Shown here: positions 1 through 9,594 of the stretch, one piece after another
How the letters are laid out: each line of letters starts with the position of its first letter
Numbering within the stretch: the first letter of the stretch is position 1
Source: SXZD01 sp034680345
GTDB lineage: Bacteria > Pseudomonadota > Gammaproteobacteria > Burkholderiales > Burkholderiaceae_B
DNA length: 64,000 bases
NCBI GenBank assembly: GCA_034680345.1
Contig: JAXISZ010000002.1
Coordinates: 79,121 to 143,120 of the forward strand
Direction of reading: 5' to 3'
Translations under genes and position numbers: made by a program
Notes under the pieces: model-generated
What the model was told of the DNA's origin: nothing
Database searches by the model: none
The model's input: the letters and a program-made list of their open reading frames with translations, nothing else

Positions 1-1047
1 TACTTGGTGTGTAATTCTGATGAGGGTGAGCCCGGAACCTTTAAAGACCGTGATATTTTGCGTTACAACCCACATGCCGTGATTGAGGGTATGGCGATTG
101 CTGCTTATGCTATGGGTATTGGTGTTGGTTATAACTATATTCATGGTGAGGTTTGGGATGTTTATGAACGTTTCGAACAGGCTTTAGAGCAAGCGCGAGC
201 AGCCGGTTATTTAGGCGAAAATATTTTAGGTAGCGATTTTTCTTTTCAGCTTCACGCCCACCACGGTTATGGTGCTTATATTTGTGGTGAAGAAACTGCC
301 CTGCTTGAATCAATTGAAGGTAAAAAGGGGCAGCCGCGGTTTAAGCCACCGTTTCCTGCGTCTTTTGGCTTATACGGTAAGCCCACCACTATCAACAATA
401 CTGAGACTTTTGCATCTGTGCCTTTTATTATGGCTAAAGGTGGTGATTGGTTTCAGGCTTTGGGTAAGCCCAATAATGGTGGAACCAAAATATTCTCTGT
501 GTCTGGTGATGTTCAGCGTCCTGGAAATTATGAGGTTCCTCTGGGGACTCCATTTGCCAAGTTGTTAGAATTGGCTGGGGGTATGCGGGGTGGTAAAAAA
601 ATTAAAGCGGTGATTCCTGGTGGTTCTTCCATGCCGGTTATTCCGGGTGCTGTCATGATGGAAACGGACATGGACTACGATGCCATTGCCAAGGCGGGTT
701 CTATGCTTGGTTCTGGTGCTGTTATCGTGATGGATGAAACGCGTTGCATGGTCAAGTCTTTGTTGCGCTTGTCTTATTTCTATTACGAAGAAAGCTGCGG
801 ACAATGCACACCGTGTCGGGAGGGTACAGGGTGGTTATACCGTGTGGTTCATCGAATTGAAAACGGTCAGGGTCGACCGGAAGACTTGGACTTGCTCAAT
901 TCAATTGCCGACAATATTCAAGGCCGCACGATCTGCGCCTTAGGTGATGCGGCTGCGATGCCTGTTCGTGCATTTGTTAAGCATTACCGTGATGAATTTG
1001 CCTATCACATAGAGCACAAGCGTTGCTTGGTGCCTGCATACATTTAA
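1..1047 (+). CDS. nuoF: NADH-quinone oxidoreductase subunit F (5' end missing)
   Basis: Complex I subunit that binds NADH and FMN and passes electrons to the Fe-S chain on the cytoplasmic arm. The frame is open from base 1 (YLVCNSDEGEPGTFKDRD), so the gene is cut by the window edge and about 80 N-terminal residues of a roughly 430-residue family are missing; the first in-frame TTG is not a start. The fragment has the NADH/FMN-site sequence CNSDEGEPGT and YICGEETALLESIEG, and the [4Fe-4S] ligands Cys266, Cys269, Cys272 (SCGQCTPCREGTGW) and Cys312 (TICALGD), numbered within the fragment. nuoG follows 15 bases later, as usual in nuo operons. The assignment is secure. Confidence 0.97.
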   Translation, partial: YLVCNSDEGEPGTFKDRDILRYNPHAVIEGMAIAAYAMGIGVGYNYIHGEVWDVYERFEQALEQARAAGYLGENILGSDFSFQLHAHHGYGAYICGEETALLESIEGKKGQPRFKPPFPASFGLYGKPTTINNTETFASVPFIMAKGGDWFQALGKPNNGGTKIFSVSGDVQRPGNYEVPLGTPFAKLLELAGGMRGGKKIKAVIPGGSSMPVIPGAVMMETDMDYDAIAKAGSMLGSGAVIVMDETRCMVKSLLRLSYFYYEESCGQCTPCREGTGWLYRVVHRIENGQGRPEDLDLLNSIADNIQGRTICALGDAAAMPVRAFVKHYRDEFAYHIEHKRCLVPAYI

Positions 1048-1062
1048 AGTTAGCGTACAAAT

Positions 1063-3441
1063 ATGATTGAAATTGAAATCGACGGCGTCAAGGTGGAAGT
1101 TGCTGAAGGTAGCATGGTCATGGATGCTGCGCAGCAAATGGGAACATATGTTCCGCATTTTTGTTATCACAAAAAGCTGAGCATAGCAGCCAACTGCCGC
1201 ATGTGTCTCGTAGAGGTTGAAAAAGCACCTAAACCCTTGCCTGCATGTGCAACCCCAGTCACGGCGGGTATGGTGGTACGCACGGCATCGCCTAAAGCCA
1301 TTGCAGCGCAAAAGTCTGTGATGGAGTTTTTACTGATTAATCACCCTTTAGACTGTCCTATTTGCGATCAAGGTGGTGAATGTCAGTTACAAGATTTGGC
1401 GGTTGGTTATGGTGGTAGCAGTTCTCGTTACCAAGAAGAAAAGCGCGTGGTATTTCATAAGGAAATGGGTTCTTTGATTTCTGCGCAAGAAATGTCACGC
1501 TGTATTCATTGCACACGTTGTGTTCGGTTTGGCCAAGAGGTTGCAGGTGTGATGGAAATTGGTATGGCGGGTCGTGGTGAGCATTCAGAGATTTTATCGT
1601 TTGTTGGGCGTTCAGTTGAGTCTGAGCTTTCTGGCAACATGATTGATCTTTGTCCCGTGGGTGCGTTAACTTCAAAACCGTTTCGATATTCGGCGCGCAC
1701 ATGGGAACTGGCTCGCCGTCGTTCAATTAGTCCACATGATAGTCTGGGGGCCAATGTTGTGGTTCAGGTCAAGGGTGACCGTGTTATGCGGGTTCTGCCT
1801 TACGAGGTGGATGACCTCAATGAGTGCTGGATATCAGATAAAGACCGTTTTGCTTATGAGGGTTTAAACAGTTCAGATCGTGTCACTACGCCAATGGTTA
1901 AGCGTGGAGATCAATGGGTGCAAACCGATTGGGAATCCGCCTTAAATTTGGTTGCTGAAGGTTTGCAAACTGCGGTCCGTGAGCATGGTCCAGCAGCAGT
2001 GGGCTTATTGGCTGGACAAACCTCAACGCTTGAAGAGTTGTCGTTGGCCAGTAAGCTTATTCGAGGTTTAGGTAGTGAGAATATTGATGTACGCTTGCGT
2101 CGTGTTGATTTTTCAGCTGATGGTAAGCGTAAGGGCATTCCATGGTTAGGTACCCGTGTTGCTGATTTGAAAAAATTTGATCGGGTGTTAGTGCTTGGTT
2201 CTTTCTTACGCAAAGACCATCCTTTGGTTGCGCAGCGTTTGCGCCAAGCGGCTCGACGCAAAACCAAGGTGTTTTCTATCCACAGTTGTAAAGACAATTG
2301 GTTAATGCCTTTGGCTGCAACCCAAGTGCTTGCCCCACAGCATTGGGTTTCGGCCTTGGCTGAATTAATTGTGGCGGTTTCCAATATCAAGTCTTTGGCT
2401 ATCCCTGCTGCTTTGCAGTCTGTTTCGCCTTCAGTAGAATCACTGGCCATGGCCAATGAGTTGGTGTCTGGTACTGCACCATTGATTCTAATGGGTAATA
2501 TGGTTTCTCAGGCTGAAAATGCAACAGTGTTGGAGTTGTTGGTGCAAACCTTGGCGGGAGCCTTAGAAGCCACGTTTGGTCATTTAACAGAGTCTGGTAA
2601 CACATTGGGTGCTTATGTTGCTGGTGCCCTTCCTGGTGCTCACGGATTGAATGCTGCGCAAATGTTGAGCGGTGGTCTAAAAGCCTTGGTTTTAATGAAC
2701 ACCGAGCCTAATTTAGATGCAGTAGACGCAGCGCAAGCATTGCGTACCTTGCAAGATACACCGCTGGTGGTGGCGCTTGCTACACACCGTTCAGAAGTGT
2801 CAAAATATGCGCATATTGTTTTACCAATTGCTCCATTTACTGAGACTTCGGGCTCTTTGGTCAACTGCGAAGGACGACTTCAGGCGTTTAACGCCACAGT
2901 TAAACCCTTGGGGCAGGTTCGACCTGCTTGGAAAGTGTTGCGAGTTTTAGGCGATTTATTAGGTATTCAGGGTTTTGACTACAACAGTACGGAAGACATT
3001 CGTTTGTCACTTGAGTTACAAACCAGTGAAGCGATTGAGCCACGTTTGAGTAATCATTTGACTTTGGGCGCGCAAACTTTTGGAAATTTGGCGTTAATAT
3101 CCTTAGCGGAGCTAAATACAAGCTTTACAACGCTAGTCAGAGTGGCCGATGTACCTATTTATCGGACCGATTCAATTGTTCGCCATGCCCATTCATTGCA
3201 ATCAACTTCGGGGGCTGGTCAGCCAGTCATCCGATTGAATCAGCAAACCATCAGTGCGTTAGGTCTCGTTAGCACCACTCGGGCAACAGTGCAGATGAAA
3301 GATTACGCGCCAATCGTTTTGCCTATTGAGGTGGATGATTCTCAAGCGTTTGGGGTTGCGCAAATTTCCGCTGCATTGGAGCAAACTGAGCGCTTAGGGC
3401 CTATGTTCGGTGATCTTAGAATCGCTGCTGTATCGGCTTGA
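1063..3441 (+). CDS. nuoG: NADH-quinone oxidoreductase subunit G
   Basis: Large Fe-S subunit of the complex I peripheral arm, 792 residues. Visible clusters: a ferredoxin-type [2Fe-2S] set (Cys34, 45, 48, 62), a His-Cys [4Fe-4S] set (His94, Cys98, 101, 107 in HPLDCPICDQGGEC) and a third [4Fe-4S] set (Cys147, 150, 153, 197). From about residue 220 it continues as a molybdopterin-oxidoreductase-like domain without catalytic cofactor ligands, as in other NuoG. The middle and C-terminal part (about 250-792) is less conserved, which is normal for the family. It starts with ATG 15 bases after nuoF and is 36 bases from nuoH. Confidence 0.97.
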   Translation: MIEIEIDGVKVEVAEGSMVMDAAQQMGTYVPHFCYHKKLSIAANCRMCLVEVEKAPKPLPACATPVTAGMVVRTASPKAIAAQKSVMEFLLINHPLDCPICDQGGECQLQDLAVGYGGSSSRYQEEKRVVFHKEMGSLISAQEMSRCIHCTRCVRFGQEVAGVMEIGMAGRGEHSEILSFVGRSVESELSGNMIDLCPVGALTSKPFRYSARTWELARRRSISPHDSLGANVVVQVKGDRVMRVLPYEVDDLNECWISDKDRFAYEGLNSSDRVTTPMVKRGDQWVQTDWESALNLVAEGLQTAVREHGPAAVGLLAGQTSTLEELSLASKLIRGLGSENIDVRLRRVDFSADGKRKGIPWLGTRVADLKKFDRVLVLGSFLRKDHPLVAQRLRQAARRKTKVFSIHSCKDNWLMPLAATQVLAPQHWVSALAELIVAVSNIKSLAIPAALQSVSPSVESLAMANELVSGTAPLILMGNMVSQAENATVLELLVQTLAGALEATFGHLTESGNTLGAYVAGALPGAHGLNAAQMLSGGLKALVLMNTEPNLDAVDAAQALRTLQDTPLVVALATHRSEVSKYAHIVLPIAPFTETSGSLVNCEGRLQAFNATVKPLGQVRPAWKVLRVLGDLLGIQGFDYNSTEDIRLSLELQTSEAIEPRLSNHLTLGAQTFGNLALISLAELNTSFTTLVRVADVPIYRTDSIVRHAHSLQSTSGAGQPVIRLNQQTISALGLVSTTRATVQMKDYAPIVLPIEVDDSQAFGVAQISAALEQTERLGPMFGDLRIAAVSA

Positions 3442-3477
3442 GGTTGAAGAATAATCAGCTAAAAGGATAGTAAATTA

Positions 3478-4551
3478 ATGAACAGTCTTTTGACGGCCAT
3501 ACAAACAGAGGGTGCCGCCTTGTTTGGTTCTTTTTGGCCGACTTTGTGGACCCTGGCGGGCATCCTCGCAATCACTTTGCCATTGCTTATTTGTGTTGCG
3601 TACTTAACTTATTGGGAGCGTAAGTTAATTGGCTGGATGCACGTACGATTAGGGCCTAATCGGGTGGGTCCTTTGGGGTTGTTGCAACCATTTGCTGACG
3701 CGCTAAAGCTTATTTTTAAAGAAATTATTGTTCCTGCTAATGCCAACAAAGGCTTATTTATTATTGCCCCAATGATGACCATCATGCCTGCTTTGGCAGC
3801 CTGGGCGGTTATTCCTTTTGGTCCTGAGATGGTGTTGTCCAATATCAATGCTGGGTTGCTTTATGTGATGGCAATTACATCAATTGGTGTTTACGGTGTG
3901 ATTGTTGCTGGTTGGGCATCCAATTCTAAGTATGCTTTTTTGGCTGCGATGCGTGCTTCAGCGCAAATGGTTTCTTATGAATTAGCTATGGGGTTTGTAT
4001 TGGTCACTGTACTGTTGGTCAGTGGTAGCTTGAATTTAACAGAGATTGTCCAAAGTCAGCAGAGAGGTATTTTCGCTGACATGGGTTTAAGCTTTTTGTC
4101 ATGGAATTGGTTACCGCTGTTGCCTTTGTTTGTTATTTATATTATTTCTGGTGTTGCTGAAACCAATAGACATCCGTTTGATGTTGTTGAGGGTGAGTCC
4201 GAAATTGTTGCAGGTCACATGGTTGAATATTCAGGAATGGCCTTTGCGGTATTCTTTTTAGCTGAATATGCCAATATGATTTTAATTTCAGCCTTAACTT
4301 GCGTAATGTTTCTTGGTGGTTGGGATTCACCAATAAACACAGTGCTTCTGAACTGGATTCCAGGTTGGATTTGGTTGGGCGTAAAAACATTTCTTGTTGT
4401 ATCTTGTTTTATTTGGTTTAGGGCTTCATTTCCTCGGTATCGTTATGATCAGATTATGCGTTTAGGCTGGAAAATTTTTATTCCGTTGACATTGGTTTGG
4501 TTGGTGATTGTGGCGGTTTGGATGCAAACGCCTTGGAATATCTGGAAGTAA
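3478..4551 (+). CDS. nuoH: NADH-quinone oxidoreductase subunit H
   Basis: Membrane subunit (357 residues) at the junction between the peripheral and membrane arms of complex I; it forms much of the quinone-binding chamber. The sequence is strongly hydrophobic with about eight or nine membrane segments and the conserved loops YWERKLIGWMHVRLGPNRVG (about 43-62), ETNRHPFDVVEGESEIVAG (about 230-250) and RASFPRYRYDQIM near the C-terminus. A good ribosome site (aaaggat) lies just upstream of the ATG. It belongs to the nuo operon, with nuoI 16 bases downstream. Confidence 0.98.
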   Translation: MNSLLTAIQTEGAALFGSFWPTLWTLAGILAITLPLLICVAYLTYWERKLIGWMHVRLGPNRVGPLGLLQPFADALKLIFKEIIVPANANKGLFIIAPMMTIMPALAAWAVIPFGPEMVLSNINAGLLYVMAITSIGVYGVIVAGWASNSKYAFLAAMRASAQMVSYELAMGFVLVTVLLVSGSLNLTEIVQSQQRGIFADMGLSFLSWNWLPLLPLFVIYIISGVAETNRHPFDVVEGESEIVAGHMVEYSGMAFAVFFLAEYANMILISALTCVMFLGGWDSPINTVLLNWIPGWIWLGVKTFLVVSCFIWFRASFPRYRYDQIMRLGWKIFIPLTLVWLVIVAVWMQTPWNIWK

Positions 4552-4567
4552 TCGAAAGGAAGACTGA

Positions 4568-5059
4568 ATGTACCAAGTTGTAAAGGAATTTTTGTCGAGT
4601 CTTTTGCTCAAAGAGTTGTTTAAGGGTTTGGCTTTAACAGGTAAGTACTTATTTAAACCCAAGATTACAATTCAGTACCCAGAAGAAAAAACACCAATGT
4701 CACCGCGTTTTAGGGGTTTGCACGCATTACGGCGTTATCCCAATGGCGAGGAGCGCTGCATTGCATGTAAGTTGTGCGAGGCTGTGTGCCCAGCCATGGC
4801 AATCACCATTGAATCTGAGGTTAGGCAAGATGGTTCAAGGCGAACTACGCGGTACGATATAGATTTAACGAAGTGTATTTTTTGTGGTTTTTGTGAAGAG
4901 TCATGCCCGGTTGATTCCATCGTTGAAACTCATATTCATGAGTATCACGGAGAAAAACGTGGTGATTTGTATTTCACAAAAGAAATGTTGTTGGCTGTAG
5001 GCGATCGTTATGAAGCTGAAATTGCCGCTAACCGTTGCGCAGATGCAAAATTCCGCTGA
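4568..5059 (+). CDS. nuoI: NADH-quinone oxidoreductase subunit I
   Basis: Complex I subunit of 163 residues with two [4Fe-4S] clusters (N6a and N6b) that relay electrons towards NuoB and the quinone. Both motifs are intact: Cys64, 67, 70, 74 (CIACKLCEAVCP) and Cys103, 106, 109, 113 (CIFCGFCEESCP). The amphipathic N-terminus and length match bacterial NuoI. The ribosome site gaaaggaag precedes the ATG. nuoJ begins 23 bases after the stop. Confidence 0.98.
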   Translation: MYQVVKEFLSSLLLKELFKGLALTGKYLFKPKITIQYPEEKTPMSPRFRGLHALRRYPNGEERCIACKLCEAVCPAMAITIESEVRQDGSRRTTRYDIDLTKCIFCGFCEESCPVDSIVETHIHEYHGEKRGDLYFTKEMLLAVGDRYEAEIAANRCADAKFR

Positions 5060-5082
5060 AATCAAGAAAGAATAAGATTGAT

Positions 5083-5712
5083 ATGACAGCCATCTCCCCC
5101 GCTTTTTTTTATAGTTTTGCAGGTGTTTTAGTTTTTGCAGCTTTGCGCGTTATCACTGTGCGTAATCCGGTGCATGCAGCGATGTATTTAGTTTTGGCTT
5201 TTTTTTCTGCCTCAGGTTTGTGGGTTTTGCTGGATGCCGAGTTTTTAGCCATTTCACTGGTATTGGTTTATGTTGGTGCTGTCATGGTGTTATTTTTATT
5301 TGTGGTGATGATGCTAGACATTAATTTGGATAGTCTGCGAACTGGTTTTTGGCGTTATTTGCCAACCGCTGGTTTTGTTGGACTGATTATCGCCATTGAG
5401 ATGGCTATTGTATTGCGTATGGGTTTTTCAGGGACTGAAACACCACAAGAGATACCAAAGTCTGTTAACAATACTGCCGAATTGGGTCAGCTACTTTATA
5501 CAGAATATTTATATCCATTTGAAATAGCAGCTTTAATTTTGTTGGTGGCGATGGTTGCCGCCATTGCACTTACATTGCGTAGACGCAAAGATACAAAAGC
5601 ACAAAAACCATCTGATCAGGTGCGTGTTAAATCCTCTGAGCGGGTGCGTTTGGTCAGTATGGAAGCTGAAGTTGAGCATCGGCAAACCCGAGCAGCAGAC
5701 ACACAAGAATAA
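5083..5712 (+). CDS. nuoJ: NADH-quinone oxidoreductase subunit J
   Basis: Antiporter-adjacent membrane subunit of complex I, 209 residues, with five membrane segments and the conserved NPVHAAMYLVLAFFSASGLW and VYVGAVMVLFLFVVMM stretches. The frame is open further upstream into nuoI (ATG at 5035), but that would add 16 charged residues (MRRCKIPLKSRKNKID) foreign to the family; the start at 5083 (MTAISPAFF) with aagaaagaa upstream fits better. The C-terminal tail from about residue 170 is hydrophilic and rich in Arg, Lys and Glu, as in other betaproteobacteria. Confidence 0.95.
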   Translation: MTAISPAFFYSFAGVLVFAALRVITVRNPVHAAMYLVLAFFSASGLWVLLDAEFLAISLVLVYVGAVMVLFLFVVMMLDINLDSLRTGFWRYLPTAGFVGLIIAIEMAIVLRMGFSGTETPQEIPKSVNNTAELGQLLYTEYLYPFEIAALILLVAMVAAIALTLRRRKDTKAQKPSDQVRVKSSERVRLVSMEAEVEHRQTRAADTQE

Positions 5713-5726
5713 CAGAGGATTAAAAC

Positions 5727-6032
5727 ATGGTGAGTTTATCGAGTTATTTGGTATTGGGTGCAATCTTATTTGCTATCAGTGTTATTGGTATATTTTTAAA
5801 TCGTAAAAATATTATTGTATTGTTGATGGCCATAGAACTTATGTTATTGGCGGTGAATATAAATTTTGTAGCGTTTTCTCGCTACATGGGCGATTTATCA
5901 GGGCAGTTATTTGTGTTTTTCATTTTAACTGTAGCTGCTGCCGAATCTGCAATTGGCTTGGCCATTTTAGTGGTGTTATTCCGTAATATGAACTCAATCA
6001 ATGTCGAAGATCTCGACCAACTTAAGGGGTAA
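5727..6032 (+). CDS. nuoK: NADH-quinone oxidoreductase subunit K
   Basis: Small (101 residues) three-helix membrane subunit of the proton-pumping arm. The family glutamate in the second helix is present in LMAIELMLLAVNINFVAFS (Glu near residue 37) and the second one in AAAESAIGLAILVVLFR (Glu near residue 72). The ribosome site cagagga lies upstream of the ATG. It is separated from nuoL by only five bases, which suggests coupled translation. Confidence 0.98.
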   Translation: MVSLSSYLVLGAILFAISVIGIFLNRKNIIVLLMAIELMLLAVNINFVAFSRYMGDLSGQLFVFFILTVAAAESAIGLAILVVLFRNMNSINVEDLDQLKG

Positions 6033-6037
6033 GTGCT

Positions 6038-8068
6038 ATGAATCCCTTGTATTTAATTGTTCCTTTGGCACCGTTGTGTGGTGCTATTTTGGCTGGGTTC
6101 TTCGGTAAATTAATTGGACGTCGGGGCGCTCACACGGCTACTATATTGGGTGTTCTAACGGCTTTTATTGCTTCTGTTTTGGTGTTTCAAGACGTCTTAA
6201 ACGGCAATACTTTTAATGGCACCCTCTATGAATGGGCACGCGTTGGTCATTTAAAGTTTGAAGTGGGTTTTATGATTGACACACTGACCGTCACCATGAT
6301 GTTGGTGATTACCTCTGTGTCTTTGATGGTGCATATTTACACCATAGGTTACATGCATGAAGACCCAGGCTATCAGCGGTTTTTTTCTTATATTTCATTG
6401 TTCACTTTTTCAATGCTGATGTTGGTGATGAGCAATAACTTTTTACAATTGTTCTTTGGGTGGGAAGCGGTAGGCTTGGTCTCTTATTTGTTAATTGGCT
6501 TTTGGTACACGCGAGAAACAGCAATTTTTGCCAATTTAAAAGCGTTTTTGGTGAACCGTGTTGGCGATTTTGGTTTTATTTTGGGTATTGGTTTGGTTTT
6601 GGCATACACAGGGTCATTAAATTACACAGAGGTTTTTGCCCAATCAGACAAACTTGTATCGTTAACGTTTCCCGGAACTGACTGGCCATTGCTGGCTGTA
6701 GCCTGTATTTGCTTGTTTATTGGTGCCATGGGTAAGTCGGCACAGTTTCCACTGCATGTTTGGTTGCCAGACTCAATGGAAGGCCCAACGCCTATTTCTG
6801 CGCTTATTCACGCTGCCACCATGGTAACTGCTGGTATTTTCATGCTCAGTCGTATGTCGCCTTTGTTTGAGTTGTCAGATATTGCCCTTAATTTTGTGTT
6901 GGTGATTGGGTCGATTACCGCTTTATTTATGGGTTTTATGGGTATCATTCAAAACGATATCAAACGAGTCGTGGCTTATTCTACGTTGTCCCAGCTGGGG
7001 TATATGACCATTGCATTGGGTGTATCAGCGTATCCAGTTGCAATTTTTCACTTGATGACCCACGCCTTTTTTAAAGCTTTATTATTTCTGGGTGCAGGGT
7101 CAGTAATTATGGGCATGCACCATGATCAGGATATTCGTAACATGGGTGGTTTGTGGAAGCATATGCCGGTGACATGGTTAACTTCCTTGTTGGGTTCTCT
7201 AGCATTGATTGGAGCACCTTTTTTCTCTGGGTTTTATTCTAAAGATTCGATTATTGAGGCGGTGGCTTTTAGCCAATTGCCTGCAGCTGGTTTTGCATAC
7301 TTCAGTGTCTTGGCTGGTGTGTTTATTACTGCGTTTTATTCATTCAGAATGTACTTTTTGGTGTTTCATGGTGAAGAACGTTTCCGTCAGGTCAGCCACG
7401 GTCATGCTGGAGATCACGCAACAAAAGAGGATGCGCATGGCGATCATGGCGTCTCTCAAGCCCATGAGCCTCATGAGTCCCCATGGGTGGTAACATTGCC
7501 GTTAATATTGCTGGCAATTCCTTCTGTTTTAATTGGCTATATAGCGATTGAACCGATGTTGCATGGTGCGTTTTTCAAAGATGTTATTACAGTGTTGCCA
7601 CAGCATCAAGCGATGATTCAATTGAAAAATATATTCCATGGCGCAGCGGCGATGGGTTTTCATGCTTTATCAACATTACCATTTTATTTGGCATTGGCAG
7701 GGGTGGTGACGGCAGCTGTTTTTTATCTGTATGTTCCAGCGCTACCGCGTTTTTTTGGCAAAGTATTGTTGCCCATTCATCGTATTTTAGAGAATAAATA
7801 CTATATGGATCGTTTCAATGAAGTGGTTTTTGCTGCTGGGGCAAGACTTTTAGGTCGTGGTTTGTGGAAGGCGGGCGATCAAACTGTGATCGACGGTTTA
7901 GTGGTCAATGGCAGCGCTCGGTTGATTGGTTTTTTAGCCAGTGTGGTCCGCTTATTTCAAACTGGATATATATACAATTACGCATTTGCAATGATCTTAG
8001 CGGTTTTAGCCATGATCAGTTACTTTGTGATGTCCAATGCCAATCTTTTGGCAAATTTGAATTATTAA
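6038..8068 (+). CDS. nuoL: NADH-quinone oxidoreductase subunit L
   Basis: Distal antiporter-like subunit of complex I, 676 residues, about 15-16 membrane segments and the long lateral helix at the C-terminus. Conserved landmarks are FFGWEAVGLVSYLLIGFW, FIGAMGKSAQFPLHVWLPDSMEGPTPISALIHAATM and the functional Lys/His pattern around YSTLSQLGYM. A His/Asp-rich cytoplasmic loop at about residues 449-480 (SHGHAGDHATKEDAHGDHG) is a common variable insertion in betaproteobacterial NuoL. Length and order in the operon are normal. Confidence 0.98.
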   Translation: MNPLYLIVPLAPLCGAILAGFFGKLIGRRGAHTATILGVLTAFIASVLVFQDVLNGNTFNGTLYEWARVGHLKFEVGFMIDTLTVTMMLVITSVSLMVHIYTIGYMHEDPGYQRFFSYISLFTFSMLMLVMSNNFLQLFFGWEAVGLVSYLLIGFWYTRETAIFANLKAFLVNRVGDFGFILGIGLVLAYTGSLNYTEVFAQSDKLVSLTFPGTDWPLLAVACICLFIGAMGKSAQFPLHVWLPDSMEGPTPISALIHAATMVTAGIFMLSRMSPLFELSDIALNFVLVIGSITALFMGFMGIIQNDIKRVVAYSTLSQLGYMTIALGVSAYPVAIFHLMTHAFFKALLFLGAGSVIMGMHHDQDIRNMGGLWKHMPVTWLTSLLGSLALIGAPFFSGFYSKDSIIEAVAFSQLPAAGFAYFSVLAGVFITAFYSFRMYFLVFHGEERFRQVSHGHAGDHATKEDAHGDHGVSQAHEPHESPWVVTLPLILLAIPSVLIGYIAIEPMLHGAFFKDVITVLPQHQAMIQLKNIFHGAAAMGFHALSTLPFYLALAGVVTAAVFYLYVPALPRFFGKVLLPIHRILENKYYMDRFNEVVFAAGARLLGRGLWKAGDQTVIDGLVVNGSARLIGFLASVVRLFQTGYIYNYAFAMILAVLAMISYFVMSNANLLANLNY

Positions 8069-8104
8069 AATAACGAAGCCTCAATCGCTTTTTGGAAATA
8101 ATTG

Positions 8105-9592
8105 ATGCAAAACACATTACCGTATTTAAGCTTAGCCATTTGGATCCCTATCGTGTCTGGTTTTTTTATTATGGCAACCGGAAAAGATGAAAACGCTGGT
8201 GTTGTCAGGGCGGTTTCGTTGGTTAGCGCTATTTTCGGGTTTTTGGTAACCATACCATTGCTTGTGGGGTTTGATACCAGCAGCGCGGCATTGCAGTTTG
8301 TAGAATCAGCACTGTGGATTGAAAGTCTGCACGTTAATTATGCGCTGGGTGTTGATGGAATTTCAGTTTGGTTTGTCTTGTTGACTGCTTTGATTACGGT
8401 TTTTGTTGTGATTGCAGGGTGGGAAGTCATTGAAACCCGTGTGGCGCAATACATGGCGGCGTTTTTGATTTTATCTGGCGCAATGATCGGTGTGTTTGCA
8501 GCCAGCGATGGTTTGTTGTTTTATATTTTTTTTGAAGCAACGCTGATTCCAATGTACATCATCATCGGAGTTTGGGGCGGAACTAATCGGGTTTATGCTG
8601 CATTTAAGTTCTTTTTATACACCTTATTAGGATCATTGCTGACCCTTGTGGCTATTATTTATCTTCATCAACAATCTGGTTCTTTTGAAATATCAGCTTG
8701 GCATAAATTGCCAATTGGCATGGAAGCGCAAACTTATTTGTTTATTGCGTTTTTAATGGCTTTTGCAGTAAAAGTGCCCATGTGGCCTGTACACACTTGG
8801 TTGCCTGACGCTCACGTAGAAGCACCAACAGGGGGCTCGATTGTTTTGGCTGCGATTATGTTGAAGTTGGGGGCTTATGGCTTTTTAAGGTTTTCTTTGC
8901 CTATCGCCCCTGATGCGAGTCAGAGCTTATCAGGCATGATGATAGTATTGTCATTGATTGCTGTGGTTTATATTGGTTTGGTGGCCTTGGTGCAGTCTGA
9001 CATGAAAAAGCTGGTGGCATACTCTTCGATTGCTCATATGGGTTTTGTGACTTTAGGCTTTTTTATGTTTCAATCTTTGGCGGTTGAAGGTGCAATTGTA
9101 CAAATGATCTCCCACGGTTTTGTTTCTGGCGCCATGTTTATGTGTATAGGGGTCCTCTATGACCGTTTACATACCCGTAATATTGCCGATTACGGTGGTG
9201 TGGTTAACAGTATGCCTAAGTTTGCTGCGTTGTTCTTATTCTTCGCTATGGCCAACGCAGGTTTGCCAGCAACCAGCGGTTTTGTCGGCGAATTTATGGT
9301 TATTTTAGGCGCTATTAAATACAATTTCTGGATTGGTTTATTGGCTGCTACCACTTTAATTTTTGGTGCTGCTTATTCGCTATGGATGTATAAGCGGGTG
9401 GTTTTTGGTGAAGCAGTTAAAGATAAAGTGCGCCAGTTAAATGATTTGAATGCACGTGAATTTTGTATGTTGTTGGCTATGGCTGCATTGGTTTTGGCAA
9501 TGGGGCTTTATCCTAAACCATTTACTGATGTGATGCATGAATCGGTGCAAGCACTGCTTGATCATGTAGCCAACTCTAAGCTTAAGGACTGA
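8105..9592 (+). CDS. nuoM: NADH-quinone oxidoreductase subunit M
   Basis: Antiporter-like proton-pumping subunit of complex I, 495 residues, 14 membrane segments. Recognisable family segments are FFEATLIPMYIIIGVWGG (with the key Glu), AFAVKVPMWPVHTWLPDAHVEAPTGGSI and KKLVAYSSIAHMGF. The ATG at 8105 is used; a TTG one codon upstream is less likely, and tttggaaat serves as ribosome site. nuoN starts two bases after the stop. Confidence 0.98.
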   Translation: MQNTLPYLSLAIWIPIVSGFFIMATGKDENAGVVRAVSLVSAIFGFLVTIPLLVGFDTSSAALQFVESALWIESLHVNYALGVDGISVWFVLLTALITVFVVIAGWEVIETRVAQYMAAFLILSGAMIGVFAASDGLLFYIFFEATLIPMYIIIGVWGGTNRVYAAFKFFLYTLLGSLLTLVAIIYLHQQSGSFEISAWHKLPIGMEAQTYLFIAFLMAFAVKVPMWPVHTWLPDAHVEAPTGGSIVLAAIMLKLGAYGFLRFSLPIAPDASQSLSGMMIVLSLIAVVYIGLVALVQSDMKKLVAYSSIAHMGFVTLGFFMFQSLAVEGAIVQMISHGFVSGAMFMCIGVLYDRLHTRNIADYGGVVNSMPKFAALFLFFAMANAGLPATSGFVGEFMVILGAIKYNFWIGLLAATTLIFGAAYSLWMYKRVVFGEAVKDKVRQLNDLNAREFCMLLAMAALVLAMGLYPKPFTDVMHESVQALLDHVANSKLKD

Positions 9593-9594
9593 TC

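Noticed and set aside
1911..2456. 181-codon minus-strand open frame
   Set aside because: It is antisense to the well-conserved nuoG frame, lacks any recognisable domain and has shadow-like composition.
7380..7480. His/Asp-rich loop in NuoL as a metal-binding novelty
   Set aside because: His-rich variable loops at this position are common in betaproteobacterial NuoL.
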